Assembly (NCBI RefSeq): GCF_937123735.1
Contig: NZ_CAKZKL010000010.1
Location: 62,001-126,000, forward strand
Source of the DNA: an uncultured Lentibacter sp.
Lineage (GTDB): Bacteria > Pseudomonadota > Alphaproteobacteria > Rhodobacterales > Rhodobacteraceae
Reading direction: 5' to 3'
Length of the DNA: 64,000 nt
In this document: piece after piece, positions 7,927 to 16,109 of the stretch
How positions within the stretch are numbered: the stretch's first letter is position 1
Layout of the letters: each line of letters starts with the position of its first letter
Made by a program: the position numbers and the translations under genes
Notes under the pieces: model-generated
Database searches by the model: none
What the model was told of the DNA's origin: nothing
The model's input: only the letters and a program-made list of their open reading frames with translations

Positions 7927-7969
7927 CGAAGCGCTGGCAAGTTTAATCGTGTCGTTATCGGGAAGGCGA

Positions 7970-8042
7970 GGGGGCGGGCCGCGTCAGCGGCCCGCCCCCT
8001 TGAGCGATTTGGCGCAGCCAAAGCGCAAAACCTCTTTGAGGT
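7970..8042 (-). terminator. Hairpin cluster after the homogentisate operon (two-hairpin element, divergent copy E)
   Basis: In the direction of transcription from 8044 there are three stem-loops: ACCTC/GAGGT (8030-8042) followed by TTTTGC, TTTGGC/GCCAAA with loop GCA (8008-8022), and a perfect 13-bp GC stem with loop GTCA (7970-7999). The last two repeat the order and flanking pattern of copies A-D. The cluster probably ends the hmgA-to-DUF2783 transcript and separates it from the decarboxylase promoter. Confidence 0.65.
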
Positions 8043-8043
8043 C

Positions 8044-8238
8044 TCAGCCTTTGCGTTTGGCCGCCGTGATGGCATCAGAGAGCACGGCGCGGTCTCCGAT
8101 GTGGTTGGCAAGAATAAGGATCAGCCGCGCGTTGTAGCTGTCACTATCTTCCTTGCTCAGGCCTTCGTGGGCGTTGAGCAGCTCTTCATAGAAGTCGTCG
8201 CCGCCTGCGATATTGGGCGTCAGGGTCACTGTGCTCAT
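8044..8238 (-). CDS. DUF2783-type small protein, possible MhaB-like monooxygenase partner
   Basis: This 64-residue acidic protein (MSTVTLTPNIAGGDDFYEEL...) has no signal or membrane segment. It follows the flavoprotein monooxygenase gene by 4 bp, with an AAGGAG site 7 nt before its ATG. As I recall, 3-hydroxyphenylacetate 6-hydroxylase of Pseudomonas putida U consists of a flavoprotein, MhaA, and a coupling protein, MhaB, of about this size whose product is homogentisate. The same pairing next to homogentisate dioxygenase makes a coupling-protein role likely. This is inferred from context and size, not from recognised motifs. Confidence 0.8.
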   Translation of the reverse strand: MSTVTLTPNIAGGDDFYEELLNAHEGLSKEDSDSYNARLILILANHIGDRAVLSDAITAAKRKG

Positions 8239-8242
8239 GGGC

Positions 8243-9883
8243 TCACTCCTTGCCTGTCGCGCGGCGCAGGGCGGCGCGGAAGAGGTTTTCATCAAAGTTC
8301 TCGCGGCGCGCGGCCACATGTTGGTCGGGGCGGATGAGATAGACGGCCGATTTGGCCTCGCCAAGGTAGCGCGCGGCCAGTGCGCCGGTTTTGTCATCTG
8401 CCGTATTGAGCGCGAGCCGTGTCACGGCAACGCCGCTTTCTTCAAAGCCCTCGGGGGCCTCTGCGTTGAGGGTGAGCAGCGTGAAGGTCCCGCCCAGTTT
8501 GGGCAGAAGGAAGCCCTCGCCCGGGGTTGCATCGGGGCAGGGCGCATCGGGGCAGGGTGCGCCCGGGCGTGTGCGCTCGGGGCCGTGGGGCAGGCCATCG
8601 GCGGAGTTGAGCGGTGAGCCATCGTAAACGCAGGGCAGCGAGAGGCGGCCCGAATTGACCAGCGGGCGGGCAAATTCATAATGCTCTGACAGCTCCAGCA
8701 CCGCGTTGCGGAAGATATGGCTGGTTTCGCTTTTTGGCGTGATGAAGTCGGTCGCGCGGGTGGAGTTGAGGATGTTCTCGTCGGCCCCGTGGACGCGCTC
8801 GGTATTGTAGCTGTCCAGCAGGCTTTCGGGGGCTTGGCCGTTGATCACAAGGCCGAGTTTCCAGCCGAGGTTGTCAATGTCCTGCATGCCCGAGTTGGCC
8901 CCGCGCGCGCCAAAGGGCGAGACCTGATGCGCGGCATCGCCTGCGAAGATCACCGGGCCGTGGCGGAATTTCTCCATGCGTTTGCATTGGAACGTGTAGA
9001 TAGAGGACCAGACCATCTCGTAGTCCACGTCCTCGCCAAGGAAGGCATCAAGGCGTTTGCGGATATTCTCTTCTTTCATTTCTTCCTTGCGGTCCACGTC
9101 CCAACCGATCTGGAAATCAACCCGCCAGACATTGTCTGGCTGGCGGTGCAAGAGGATCGAGGCCCCCGAGCTGCTGGTTGGCTCAAACCAGAACCAGCGT
9201 TCTGTCGGGAAATCGTCGTTGATCATCTTGATGTCAGCGATGAGGAAGCTGTCTTTGAAGACTTTGCCGGTGAAGTCATGGCCGAGCATCGTGCGCAGGG
9301 GCGAATTTGCGCCATCACAGCCGATGAGCCAGTCGGCTTCCATGGTGTAGGGGCCATCGGGGGTCATCACCTCAAGGACGACGTGGTCATCCTTGACGGT
9401 GACGCTGTCGACGCGGTTCTTGCCGCGAATTTCCACGGGTGCGCCTTGTTTTTGCATCTCATACAGCCGCTCGATCATGAAGCTTTCGAAATAGGGCTGC
9501 TGGAGGTTGATGAAGGCGGGGAACTCGTGACCCTCTTCAGGCAAGAGGTTGAATTCAAACACCTTATCGTCTTTGTGAAAGACTTTTCCGAGGTTCCAGA
9601 CCACGCCTTTTTCAACCATCGGCTTGCCGGCACCGTAGCGGTTGGCGATTTCCAATGTGCGCTTGGCAAAACAGATCGCGCGGCTGCCCATGCCGACGCC
9701 TTCGTGGTCATCAAGCACCACGCAGGGGATGCCTTGCGCACCCAGATCAAGCGCGGTGGCGACCCCGACAGGGCCACCGCCCATGACCACGACGGGGTGG
9801 CGCACAGGTGTATCCTTATCCTGATCGGCATGGCGCGCGTAGGGGTAGAGGCGGTAGGCGAGTGTGTAACGGTCATCAAACAT
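8243..9883 (-). CDS. FAD-dependent aromatic monooxygenase (MhaA/MhpA-like)
   Basis: This 546-residue group A flavoprotein hydroxylase has the FAD-binding GxGxxG-type motif VVVMGGGPVGVATALDLGAQG near residue 32-50, the second FAD motif VIFAGDAAHQVSPFGARGANSGMQD, and a C-terminal thioredoxin-like tail ending RPDQHVAARRENFD. Such enzymes hydroxylate phenolic acids using NAD(P)H. Location in a homogentisate operon beside a 64-residue partner suggests 3-hydroxyphenylacetate 6-hydroxylase-like activity that produces homogentisate. An in-frame reading continues far upstream, but the ATG at 9883 has GGAGGAG 6 nt before it and begins the conserved region. Confidence 0.88.
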   Translation of the reverse strand: MFDDRYTLAYRLYPYARHADQDKDTPVRHPVVVMGGGPVGVATALDLGAQGIPCVVLDDHEGVGMGSRAICFAKRTLEIANRYGAGKPMVEKGVVWNLGKVFHKDDKVFEFNLLPEEGHEFPAFINLQQPYFESFMIERLYEMQKQGAPVEIRGKNRVDSVTVKDDHVVLEVMTPDGPYTMEADWLIGCDGANSPLRTMLGHDFTGKVFKDSFLIADIKMINDDFPTERWFWFEPTSSSGASILLHRQPDNVWRVDFQIGWDVDRKEEMKEENIRKRLDAFLGEDVDYEMVWSSIYTFQCKRMEKFRHGPVIFAGDAAHQVSPFGARGANSGMQDIDNLGWKLGLVINGQAPESLLDSYNTERVHGADENILNSTRATDFITPKSETSHIFRNAVLELSEHYEFARPLVNSGRLSLPCVYDGSPLNSADGLPHGPERTRPGAPCPDAPCPDATPGEGFLLPKLGGTFTLLTLNAEAPEGFEESGVAVTRLALNTADDKTGALAARYLGEAKSAVYLIRPDQHVAARRENFDENLFRAALRRATGKE

Positions 9884-9926
9884 GTCAGTCTCCTCCTGTG
9901 ACATGGGCGCGTGTTTTGGGTCGGGA

Positions 9927-10877
9927 TCAGCTTTGCAGCTGCTCCCACATTTCGATGTCGCGCTTGTCGGTCCAGATGCGCGGGTGGTCGAGGCCGCGGG
10001 CTTCGTCATAGGCGCGGGCCACGTTGAAGGGCAGGCAGTGCTCATAGATCGCATAGTCGGCGAACTTGGGGTCACATTCTGCGCGGCAGGCGTCCCAGGC
10101 TTCTTTGAGCGAGCCGCCGCGCGCGGCCACCTTGGCCACGGGGCGGTAGGTGCTTTCCACGAAGTCGCGGGTGTTTTCGATGGCGGCGTTGACCATTTCC
10201 TTGCCCACCAGCGCATCACCTCGGCCCGGCGCGATGGCGTCCACATCAAACCAGGCGATATTGTCGAGCGTATTGCCCCAGTCAGAGAAGTGGCCATCGC
10301 CGCAGTAGCAGGCGGAGTGATATTCCACGATGTCACCTGTGAACATGACGTTCTGATCTGGCACATGCACCACGGCGTCGCCTGCCGTATGGGCACGCCC
10401 CAGGTGCATGATGTCCACACGGCGGTTGCCGAGGTAGACTGTCATGCTGTCGGAAAAGGTTGTTGTCGGATAGGTGAGGCCGGGGATGCTCTCGTGGCCT
10501 TCAAAGAGGCGGGGGAAGCGCTGGAACTCGCTGTCCCAGTCCTCCTGACCGCGCTCAACCACCATGGAGCGGGCCACATCGGACATGATCACCTGTTCAG
10601 CCCCATAGGCGGAGGCGCCCAGCACGCGGACGGCGTGATAGTGCGTCAGCACGAGATGGCTGATGGGCTTGTCGGTGACGGAGCGGACCTTTTCGATCAC
10701 CTTGCCCGCGAGGCGGGGGGTGGCCTGCGCCTCGACGATCATCACGCTTTCGTCGCCGATGATCACGCCTGAGTTCGGGTCGCCCTCGGCGGTGAAGGCC
10801 CAGAGGCCCTCGCCGACTTCCTCGAAGGTGATTTTCTTTTCGCTCATGTCGCCTTGAGATGCGAATGCTTTTGCCAT
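9927..10877 (-). CDS. MBL-fold metallo-hydrolase in the homogentisate operon
   Basis: This 316-residue metallo-beta-lactamase-fold protein has no signal peptide. The usual THxHxDH motif reads THYHAVRVLGA: the first two histidines are present, but the Asp-His pair is replaced. Later elements are HLGRAHTAGDAVV and FTGDIVEYHSACYCGDG. The altered motif implies one altered metal site. It lies between fahA and the flavoprotein monooxygenase, where many homogentisate operons carry maleylacetoacetate isomerase, which is absent here. A role as a thioesterase, lactonase or hydrolase for a ring-cleavage intermediate is only a guess. An AGGA site 8 nt upstream supports the first ATG. Confidence 0.85.
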   Translation of the reverse strand: MAKAFASQGDMSEKKITFEEVGEGLWAFTAEGDPNSGVIIGDESVMIVEAQATPRLAGKVIEKVRSVTDKPISHLVLTHYHAVRVLGASAYGAEQVIMSDVARSMVVERGQEDWDSEFQRFPRLFEGHESIPGLTYPTTTFSDSMTVYLGNRRVDIMHLGRAHTAGDAVVHVPDQNVMFTGDIVEYHSACYCGDGHFSDWGNTLDNIAWFDVDAIAPGRGDALVGKEMVNAAIENTRDFVESTYRPVAKVAARGGSLKEAWDACRAECDPKFADYAIYEHCLPFNVARAYDEARGLDHPRIWTDKRDIEMWEQLQS

Positions 10878-10904
10878 TGGGTCAGTCCTTTTTCGGTTCG
10901 GTTT

Positions 10905-10930
10905 GGTGCGCAGTGAATGCGCACCCTACG
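10905..10930. repeat. TGCGCACC stem-loop repeat, copy 1
   Basis: GGTGCGCA, a 5-nt loop and TGCGCACC are followed by CTACG, in the gap between fahA and the MBL-fold gene. The same unit occurs at 12214, 12252 (inverted), 26786, 26866 and 26908. In the operon transcript it would form an 8-bp hairpin. Confidence 0.75.
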
Positions 10931-10937
10931 GTCTGGT

Positions 10938-12194
10938 TTAGCGTTTGTAAGGATCGGTTAGGGCCGGCAGAAGCGTGCCTGAGCAGGCCCCAAAGCCGAT
11001 GGTGTAGCCCGCGCCCTTGGCTGCGCCGTGCAGGGTGAGCGTGTCTCCATCCTCAAGAAAGCTGCGGGTTTCGCCTGTCTCAAGCGTGATCGGCTCCTTG
11101 CCGCCCCAGCTGAGCTCCAGAAGTGCGCCGCGTTGGTGCTTCTCGGGGCCGGAGATGGTGCCTGAGCCCAAGAGATCGCCCGGGTTCATCGGGCAGCCGG
11201 ATGTGGTGTGATGGGCGAGCTGTTGCGCGGAGGAATAATACATTTCCTTGTAGTTGGTGCGCGCGATGGTGCTGGCTTCTTTGCCCTCGGGGGCGAGGGT
11301 GACTTCAAGGTCGATGTCATAAAGCATCGGGCCGCAGTCTTTGAGGTGTGGCAGCAGCTCTTTTTCGCGCGCGGGCGTGTCTGTGCGGAAGGGCTCCAGC
11401 GCGGCTTTGGTGACAATCCACGGGCTGATGCTTGTGGCGGTCGCCTTGGCCTGAAACGGGCCGAGGGGCTGGTACTCCCAAGCCTGAATGTCGCGTGCGG
11501 ACCAGTCGTTGAGCAGCACGTAGCCGAAGATCATGGCGTCGGCCTCGGCCACTGTGACGGGGCCGTCGGAGGCGGTTCCGACGATGGCGCCCATCTCAAG
11601 CTCCAGATCAAAGCGCGCGGAGGGCGCCCAGCGGGGGGCGTCATCATTTGGCCCCTTGAGCTGGCCCCAGGGGCGGCGGATATCGGTGCCGGACACGACC
11701 ACGGAAGAGGCGCGGCCGTTGTAGCCGATGGGGATGTGCAGCCAGTTGGGAGGCAGGGCGTTTTCTGGCCCACGAAACATGGTGCCGACATTGGTGGCAT
11801 GGTTTTTGGAGGCGTAGAAATCGGTGAACTCGCTCACAAGGAAGGGCAGGTGCATCTCGGCCTCGGCTTGGGGCACGAGCATGGCCTCAAGTTCGGCCTT
11901 GTCGGCTGATTCCTCTGCCAGAAGTTCGGTGAGCCGCGCGCGCAGGGCGGCCCAGAGCTCGGGGCCTTCTTCCATCACCTCGTTCCAGAAGGGCACATCA
12001 AAGAGCGGTGTTTCTGTGAGGGAAATCAGGCCCGCTTCCTCGGCCATGGCCATGTCGAGGATCTTATCGCCGATGGCGACGCCGCAGCGCGGGTCACGCT
12101 CGGCTGTGGAGAAGACGCCGTAAGGCAGGTTGTTGAGCGGGAAGGGGGCATCGGGCGTATTGGCCGAGGCGACCCATGATTTGAGAAGTGTCAT
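10938..12194 (-). CDS. fahA: Fumarylacetoacetase
   Basis: This 418-residue enzyme hydrolyses fumarylacetoacetate to fumarate and acetoacetate, the last step of tyrosine/homogentisate degradation. The N-terminal SH3-like domain is followed by the catalytic domain with DFYASKNHATNVGTMFRG, DLELEMGAIVG, FGYVLLNDWSARDIQAWEYQPLGPF and the C-terminal LLGSGTISGPE. Length matches the family. An in-frame extension to 12260 would run into the inverted repeat; the ATG at 12194, with an AAGGA site, matches where homologues begin. It follows hmgA in the same operon. Confidence 0.96.
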   Translation of the reverse strand: MTLLKSWVASANTPDAPFPLNNLPYGVFSTAERDPRCGVAIGDKILDMAMAEEAGLISLTETPLFDVPFWNEVMEEGPELWAALRARLTELLAEESADKAELEAMLVPQAEAEMHLPFLVSEFTDFYASKNHATNVGTMFRGPENALPPNWLHIPIGYNGRASSVVVSGTDIRRPWGQLKGPNDDAPRWAPSARFDLELEMGAIVGTASDGPVTVAEADAMIFGYVLLNDWSARDIQAWEYQPLGPFQAKATATSISPWIVTKAALEPFRTDTPAREKELLPHLKDCGPMLYDIDLEVTLAPEGKEASTIARTNYKEMYYSSAQQLAHHTTSGCPMNPGDLLGSGTISGPEKHQRGALLELSWGGKEPITLETGETRSFLEDGDTLTLHGAAKGAGYTIGFGACSGTLLPALTDPYKR

Positions 12195-12213
12195 GTCTTT
12201 GTCCTTTGATGGT

Positions 12214-12272
12214 GGTGCGCAATGAATGCGCACCCTACGGGGTGTGTGTAGGGTGCGCATTCATTGCGCACC
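12214..12272. repeat. Perfect 25-bp inverted repeat made of two TGCGCACC stem-loop units
   Basis: The left arm 12214-12238 and the right arm 12248-12272 are exact reverse complements around a 9-nt loop. Each arm itself contains an 8-bp GGTGCGCA/TGCGCACC hairpin followed by CTAC. It fills the hmgA-fahA gap, starting 7 bp after the hmgA stop. In RNA it would be a very stable stem and could act as an attenuator or mRNA-processing site. Confidence 0.85.
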
Positions 12273-12279
12273 GCTCCTG

Positions 12280-13641
12280 TCATTTCTTGCCGGGTGTGCC
12301 GTCAAATTTCTTTTCGATGTCGCTCCAGCAGTCAATGTAATCGTCCTGCAGCGGGGCCTCTTTGGCGGCAAAGCGCGTGAGGTGCTGGGGGAAGCGGGTT
12401 TCGAACATGAAGCTCATGGTGTTGTCGAGCTTTTCGGCCTTCAGCTCCGCATTGGACGCGCCTTCAAAGGCGTTTTTGTCAGGGCCGTGGGGCAGCATCA
12501 TATTGTGCAGGCTCATGCCGCCGGGGATGAAGCCTTTTGGCTTGGCGTCATACTGGCCGTAGATGTTGCCCATCAGCTCGGACATGATGTTCTTGTGATA
12601 CCAGGGCGGGCGGAAGGTATCTTCGGCGACCATCCAGCGCTCGCGGAACAAGACAAAGTCGATATTGGCTGTGCCCGCTTGCCCCGAGGGGGCGGTGAGC
12701 ACGGTGAAAATGCTGGGGTCGGGGTGATCAAACAGGATCGAGCCGACGGGGCAATATGTGGTGAGATCGTATTTCACGGGCGCGTAGTTGCCGTGCCATG
12801 CGACCACATCAAGAGGGCTGTGGCCGATCTTGGTTTCGTGAAACTGGCCGCACCATTTGATTGTCACCGTTGAAGGCGCGTCGCGGTCTTCAAAGGCGGC
12901 CACGGGTGTTTTGAAGTCGCGGCGGTTGGCCATGCAGTTGGCCCCGATGGGGCCACGGCCGGGCAGCTCGAACTTCTGGCCGTAGTTTTCGCACACAAAG
13001 CCGCGCGCGGGGCCTTGCAGCACTTCGACGCGGTACAGCAGGCCACGCGGGATGATCGCGATTTCCTGCGGGGCGAGATCAATGATGCCCAGCTCGGTGG
13101 CGAATCTGAGGCGGCCTTCTTGGGGCACGATCAGAAGCTCGGAATCAGCCGAGTAGAAATAGGCGTCGACCATGCTCTCGGTGACGAGATAGATATGGCT
13201 CGCCATGCCGACCTGTGTGTTGACATCGCCTGCTGTTGTCATGGTGCGCATCCCTGTGAGCCATGTCAGCGCCTGATCGGAATGCGGCACAGGATCCCAG
13301 CGATATTGGCCGAGGCTTGTCACATCGGGGTCAACATTGGGGGCGGACTTCCAATAGGGCAGATCAATTTTTTCGTAGCGGTGGGAGTGTTTTACCGAGG
13401 GGCGGATGCGGTAGCACCATGTGCGCTCGTTCTGGTGGCTGGGCGCTGTGAAGGCCGTGCCGGAGAGCTGCTCGCCGTAAAGGCCATAGTTGCATTTCTG
13501 CGGTGAGTTCATGCCTTGGGGCAGAGCGCCCGGCAGCGCCTCGGTTTCGAAATCATTGCCGAATCCGGGCATGTAACCCGCATGTGTGCCGCTTTCGGAG
13601 GGGGCTATTGTGAAGCCTTTGGGGGAGGTTTGTTTGTTCAT
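12280..13641 (-). CDS. hmgA: Homogentisate 1,2-dioxygenase
   Basis: This 453-residue non-haem iron dioxygenase opens the homogentisate ring to maleylacetoacetate. The N-terminal [20 protein letters not shown] is diagnostic. The iron-binding region near the C-terminus contains [19 protein letters not shown] with the ligand histidines. Length equals that of other HmgA proteins. The ATG at 13641 begins the conserved sequence, while the upstream in-frame extension overlaps the divergent regulator. It is the first gene of the minus-strand operon and is transcribed away from the MarR gene. Confidence 0.97.
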   Translation of the reverse strand: MNKQTSPKGFTIAPSESGTHAGYMPGFGNDFETEALPGALPQGMNSPQKCNYGLYGEQLSGTAFTAPSHQNERTWCYRIRPSVKHSHRYEKIDLPYWKSAPNVDPDVTSLGQYRWDPVPHSDQALTWLTGMRTMTTAGDVNTQVGMASHIYLVTESMVDAYFYSADSELLIVPQEGRLRFATELGIIDLAPQEIAIIPRGLLYRVEVLQGPARGFVCENYGQKFELPGRGPIGANCMANRRDFKTPVAAFEDRDAPSTVTIKWCGQFHETKIGHSPLDVVAWHGNYAPVKYDLTTYCPVGSILFDHPDPSIFTVLTAPSGQAGTANIDFVLFRERWMVAEDTFRPPWYHKNIMSELMGNIYGQYDAKPKGFIPGGMSLHNMMLPHGPDKNAFEGASNAELKAEKLDNTMSFMFETRFPQHLTRFAAKEAPLQDDYIDCWSDIEKKFDGTPGKK

Positions 13642-13670
13642 CGCGCGTCTCCAGTCGAATTTGGTTGCGT

Positions 13671-13697
13671 GATTAACAGTTGATTTTGTAACTAACA
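13671..13697. promoter_or_regulatory. hmgA-marR divergent control region with imperfect palindrome
   Basis: The 74-bp gap between hmgA and marR holds an AT-rich block with AGTT (13678-13681) and AACT (13690-13693) in opposite orientation, flanked by TTAAC and ACTAAC. MarR proteins typically bind such imperfect palindromes between divergent genes. The symmetry is weak, so this is a tentative operator. Confidence 0.35.
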
Positions 13698-13715
13698 ATG
13701 GAGGGAGGGGCGACG

Positions 13716-14150
13716 ATGACAAAAAAAGATGACTTTGAGCTGCAGAATTTTCTACCTTACCTGCTGAACCAAGCAGCAGAGGAAAGCAGCCTTGCGTTTC
13801 AGAATATTTACAAAGACCGCTACGGGATGCTGCGCACCGAGTGGCGGGTGCTGTTTCACCTCGGGATTTATGGCCGCATGACCGCCAAGGAGATTTGCGA
13901 GCGCTCCAAGATGCACAAGACCAAGATCAGCCGGGCAGTGGCGCGTCTGGAGGCGCGGCGCTTTCTCACCCGCGAGCGGGGCGCCGATGACCGCCGGCTG
14001 GAGTATCTGGAGCTGACACCTGCGGGGCGCAAAGCCTATGACGAGCTGCGCGCCGTGGCGATGGATTATGATGCACAATTGGCCGAGGCTTTCAGCCAAG
14101 AGGAGGTGGCAGTTTTGCGCAAGCTGTTGACCCATTTGGCCAAGCTATGA
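13716..14150 (+). CDS. MarR-family regulator divergent from the homogentisate operon
   Basis: This winged-helix regulator has about 144 residues. The recognition region reads [51 protein letters not shown], the full MarR signature including the wing (GADDRR). Family members respond to phenolic ligands, which suits an operon for homogentisate. The ATG at 13716 with GGAGGGAGGGG upstream is chosen over an ATG at 13698 that overlaps that site. The stop overlaps the next gene's ATG by 4 bp, so regulator and transporter are co-translated. Confidence 0.92.
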   Translation: MTKKDDFELQNFLPYLLNQAAEESSLAFQNIYKDRYGMLRTEWRVLFHLGIYGRMTAKEICERSKMHKTKISRAVARLEARRFLTRERGADDRRLEYLELTPAGRKAYDELRAVAMDYDAQLAEAFSQEEVAVLRKLLTHLAKL

Positions 14151-15037
14151 GTGACCAAATGAAAGGGCTGCTCATCACCTTGATGGGCGTGTTGTTTGTT
14201 GTGCCGGACAGCCTGTTTATCCGCCTGATTGATGTGCCGCCTTTGGAGATATCCTTCTGGCGCGGGCTGGGCACGGGGCTTATCGTGCTGGCCTATGTGC
14301 TGCTCAGCTCTGGTGCGCGCTCGGTGGGGGCGGCGCTGAGGGGCGGGCCTTACGCCTATGTTTACCTTGTGGCGATGAGTGGCACGGGCATCTTGTTTAC
14401 CCTTGCTGTGAGCCACACGAGCGTGGCGAATGTCGTTTTCATCATCGCTTCCATGCCGGTTTTTGCCGCGATTCTGAGCTTTCTTGTGATGGGGGAGCGG
14501 ATGAGCCTGCGCATGATGTTGACCATGCTGGCGGTGTTTGTGGGCCTTGGCATCATCACCTATGGCTCCGGGGAGACCCATGGCGCGAGCCTGACAGGTG
14601 ATTTGATGGCTGTCTGCGTATCGTTTGTCTTTGCTGTCGCGCTCACAGCTGCGCGGCGGGTGCGCTCTGTTTCGATGGTGCCGATGTTGCCGGTGGCCTA
14701 TTTGCTCTCGGCGCTTTGCCTTTTGCCCTTTGTGCAGCCTCTCCAGCTCGGGGTGGACCAATTTTATCTTGTGGCGCTGCACGGGCTGTTCATTGCGATC
14801 AGCTCTGTCGGGCTGGCGCTGGGGCCGCGCTATATTCCTTCTGCGGAGGTAGCGCTGCTGATTTTGCTGGAGTCGGTGCTTGCGCCCTTGCTTGTGTGGT
14901 TTGCCTTGGGCGAGGATCCGGGGGGCTACGCGCTTGTGGGCGGCACGATTGTGATCGGGGCGCTGGCGCTGTCAAACCTTGTGGTGCTGATGCGCCGGCG
15001 GCCTAGAGCGGCCCCGACTGGTAAAGGCGCACCTTGA
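14147..15037 (+). CDS. EamA/DMT-superfamily transporter
   Basis: This 296-residue inner-membrane protein has two EamA repeats, each of about five hydrophobic helices, with short basic tails. Members export amino acids or metabolites. It is coupled to the MarR gene by an ATGA overlap, so export of an aromatic or amino-acid intermediate under the same signal is possible. The 3' end overlaps the convergent methyltransferase gene by 35 bp. Confidence 0.9.
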   Translation: MSDQMKGLLITLMGVLFVVPDSLFIRLIDVPPLEISFWRGLGTGLIVLAYVLLSSGARSVGAALRGGPYAYVYLVAMSGTGILFTLAVSHTSVANVVFIIASMPVFAAILSFLVMGERMSLRMMLTMLAVFVGLGIITYGSGETHGASLTGDLMAVCVSFVFAVALTAARRVRSVSMVPMLPVAYLLSALCLLPFVQPLQLGVDQFYLVALHGLFIAISSVGLALGPRYIPSAEVALLILLESVLAPLLVWFALGEDPGGYALVGGTIVIGALALSNLVVLMRRRPRAAPTGKGAP

Positions 15038-16097
15038 GCCCGCCGTGGGGCACATAGGGGCCAGCAGAGAGGGTAAGCCCTGTGGCTTTGGCAAGGGAGG
15101 CCTCTGTCGTGATGATGGCCACGCGCCAGCCTTTGAACTCGGCCTTGAGCTTTGTGCCCAGAGCGGCGTGGAGCGCAAAGAGCGGCTTTTTGTTTCCGAT
15201 GCGCCCGCCGTAGGGCGGGTTGATGATCACGAGGCCCGCGGGGCCATCGGGGCGCTTCAGATCTGAAATGGATGTGCAGGTGAAGGTGGTATGGGCTGCG
15301 ACGCCCGCCGCCTCGGCATTGCGGGTGCTCATGGTGATGGCGCCTTGGTCACGGTCAGAGCCGTAGAAGTGCTGTTCTGTCTCTTTGGGTGTGACGGCAT
15401 CGCGCAGGGCTTGCCAGGCTTCAGGGTCAAAGCTGGCGAGGGTTTCAAAGGCGAAGCTGCGCGCGCGCCCCGGGGCGAGGCCCATGGCGATTTCGGCGGC
15501 CTCTATGGGAAAGGTGCCAGAGCCGCACATGGGGTCGAGCACGGGCTCGGACCCGGTATAGCCCGCCTCGCGCAGGAAGAGGGCGGCGAGCGTTTCACGC
15601 ATGGGGGCTTTGTTGACCGCCTCTTTGAAGCCGCGCTTGTGCAGGCTTTCGCCCGAGCTGTCGAGGCTGAAGGTGACGAGGTTATCGTCAATCCGCGCCT
15701 TGAGGGTGAGGGCGGCCTCAGCGCTTATGGGCGCGCCGAGGGATTCTTTGATGGCGGTTTCGATGCGCTGGGCGGCGGCGCCTGCGTGGTAGATTTTGGA
15801 GCGTTTGTTGGTGGTGACCTCGACGCGCAGAGGCACATCGGGGCGCAGGAACTCGGCCCAGGGGAACTTGCGCGCGCGCTTGTCGAGCTGGGCGAGGTGA
15901 AAGGCGCGGAAAGACCCGATGCGCACGAGCACGCGCACAGCGCCGCGCAACAAAAGGTTGGCGCGCCAGACCTCGGGCCAGCCACCGGTGATGTCGACGC
16001 CGCCGTTGACAGGGCGTGCAGGCTGAAAGCCGTGCGCCTGTGCCTCGGCGGCAAGTGCTTTTTCAAGCCCCGGAGGGCAAATCAGAAAAATATCCAG
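15003..16097 (-). CDS. THUMP-domain class I SAM-dependent RNA methyltransferase, apparent CTG start
   Basis: This protein resembles the RlmL/YcbY N-terminal half: a THUMP RNA-binding domain, then a Rossmann methyltransferase with PVLDPMCGSGTFPIEAA (SAM motif I) and VIINPPYGGR (the NPPY base-flipping motif). It should make m2G in rRNA. The reading frame is continuous with the mipZ stop at 16110. No ATG, GTG or TTG occurs until residue 49. The N-terminal DIFLICPPGLEKALAAEA, conserved in relatives, begins directly after CTG at 16097-16095, with AAGGA 9 nt upstream. I therefore call 364 residues from a CTG start. Confidence 0.85.
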   Translation of the reverse strand: MDIFLICPPGLEKALAAEAQAHGFQPARPVNGGVDITGGWPEVWRANLLLRGAVRVLVRIGSFRAFHLAQLDKRARKFPWAEFLRPDVPLRVEVTTNKRSKIYHAGAAAQRIETAIKESLGAPISAEAALTLKARIDDNLVTFSLDSSGESLHKRGFKEAVNKAPMRETLAALFLREAGYTGSEPVLDPMCGSGTFPIEAAEIAMGLAPGRARSFAFETLASFDPEAWQALRDAVTPKETEQHFYGSDRDQGAITMSTRNAEAAGVAAHTTFTCTSISDLKRPDGPAGLVIINPPYGGRIGNKKPLFALHAALGTKLKAEFKGWRVAIITTEASLAKATGLTLSAGPYVPHGGLKVRLYQSGPL

Positions 16098-16109
16098 TGG
16101 ATCAAGTCC

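Noticed and set aside
9884..10420. N-terminal extension of the flavoprotein monooxygenase frame
   Set aside because: It would overlap the MBL-fold gene in another frame and is not conserved; a strong GGAGGAG site supports the ATG at 9883.
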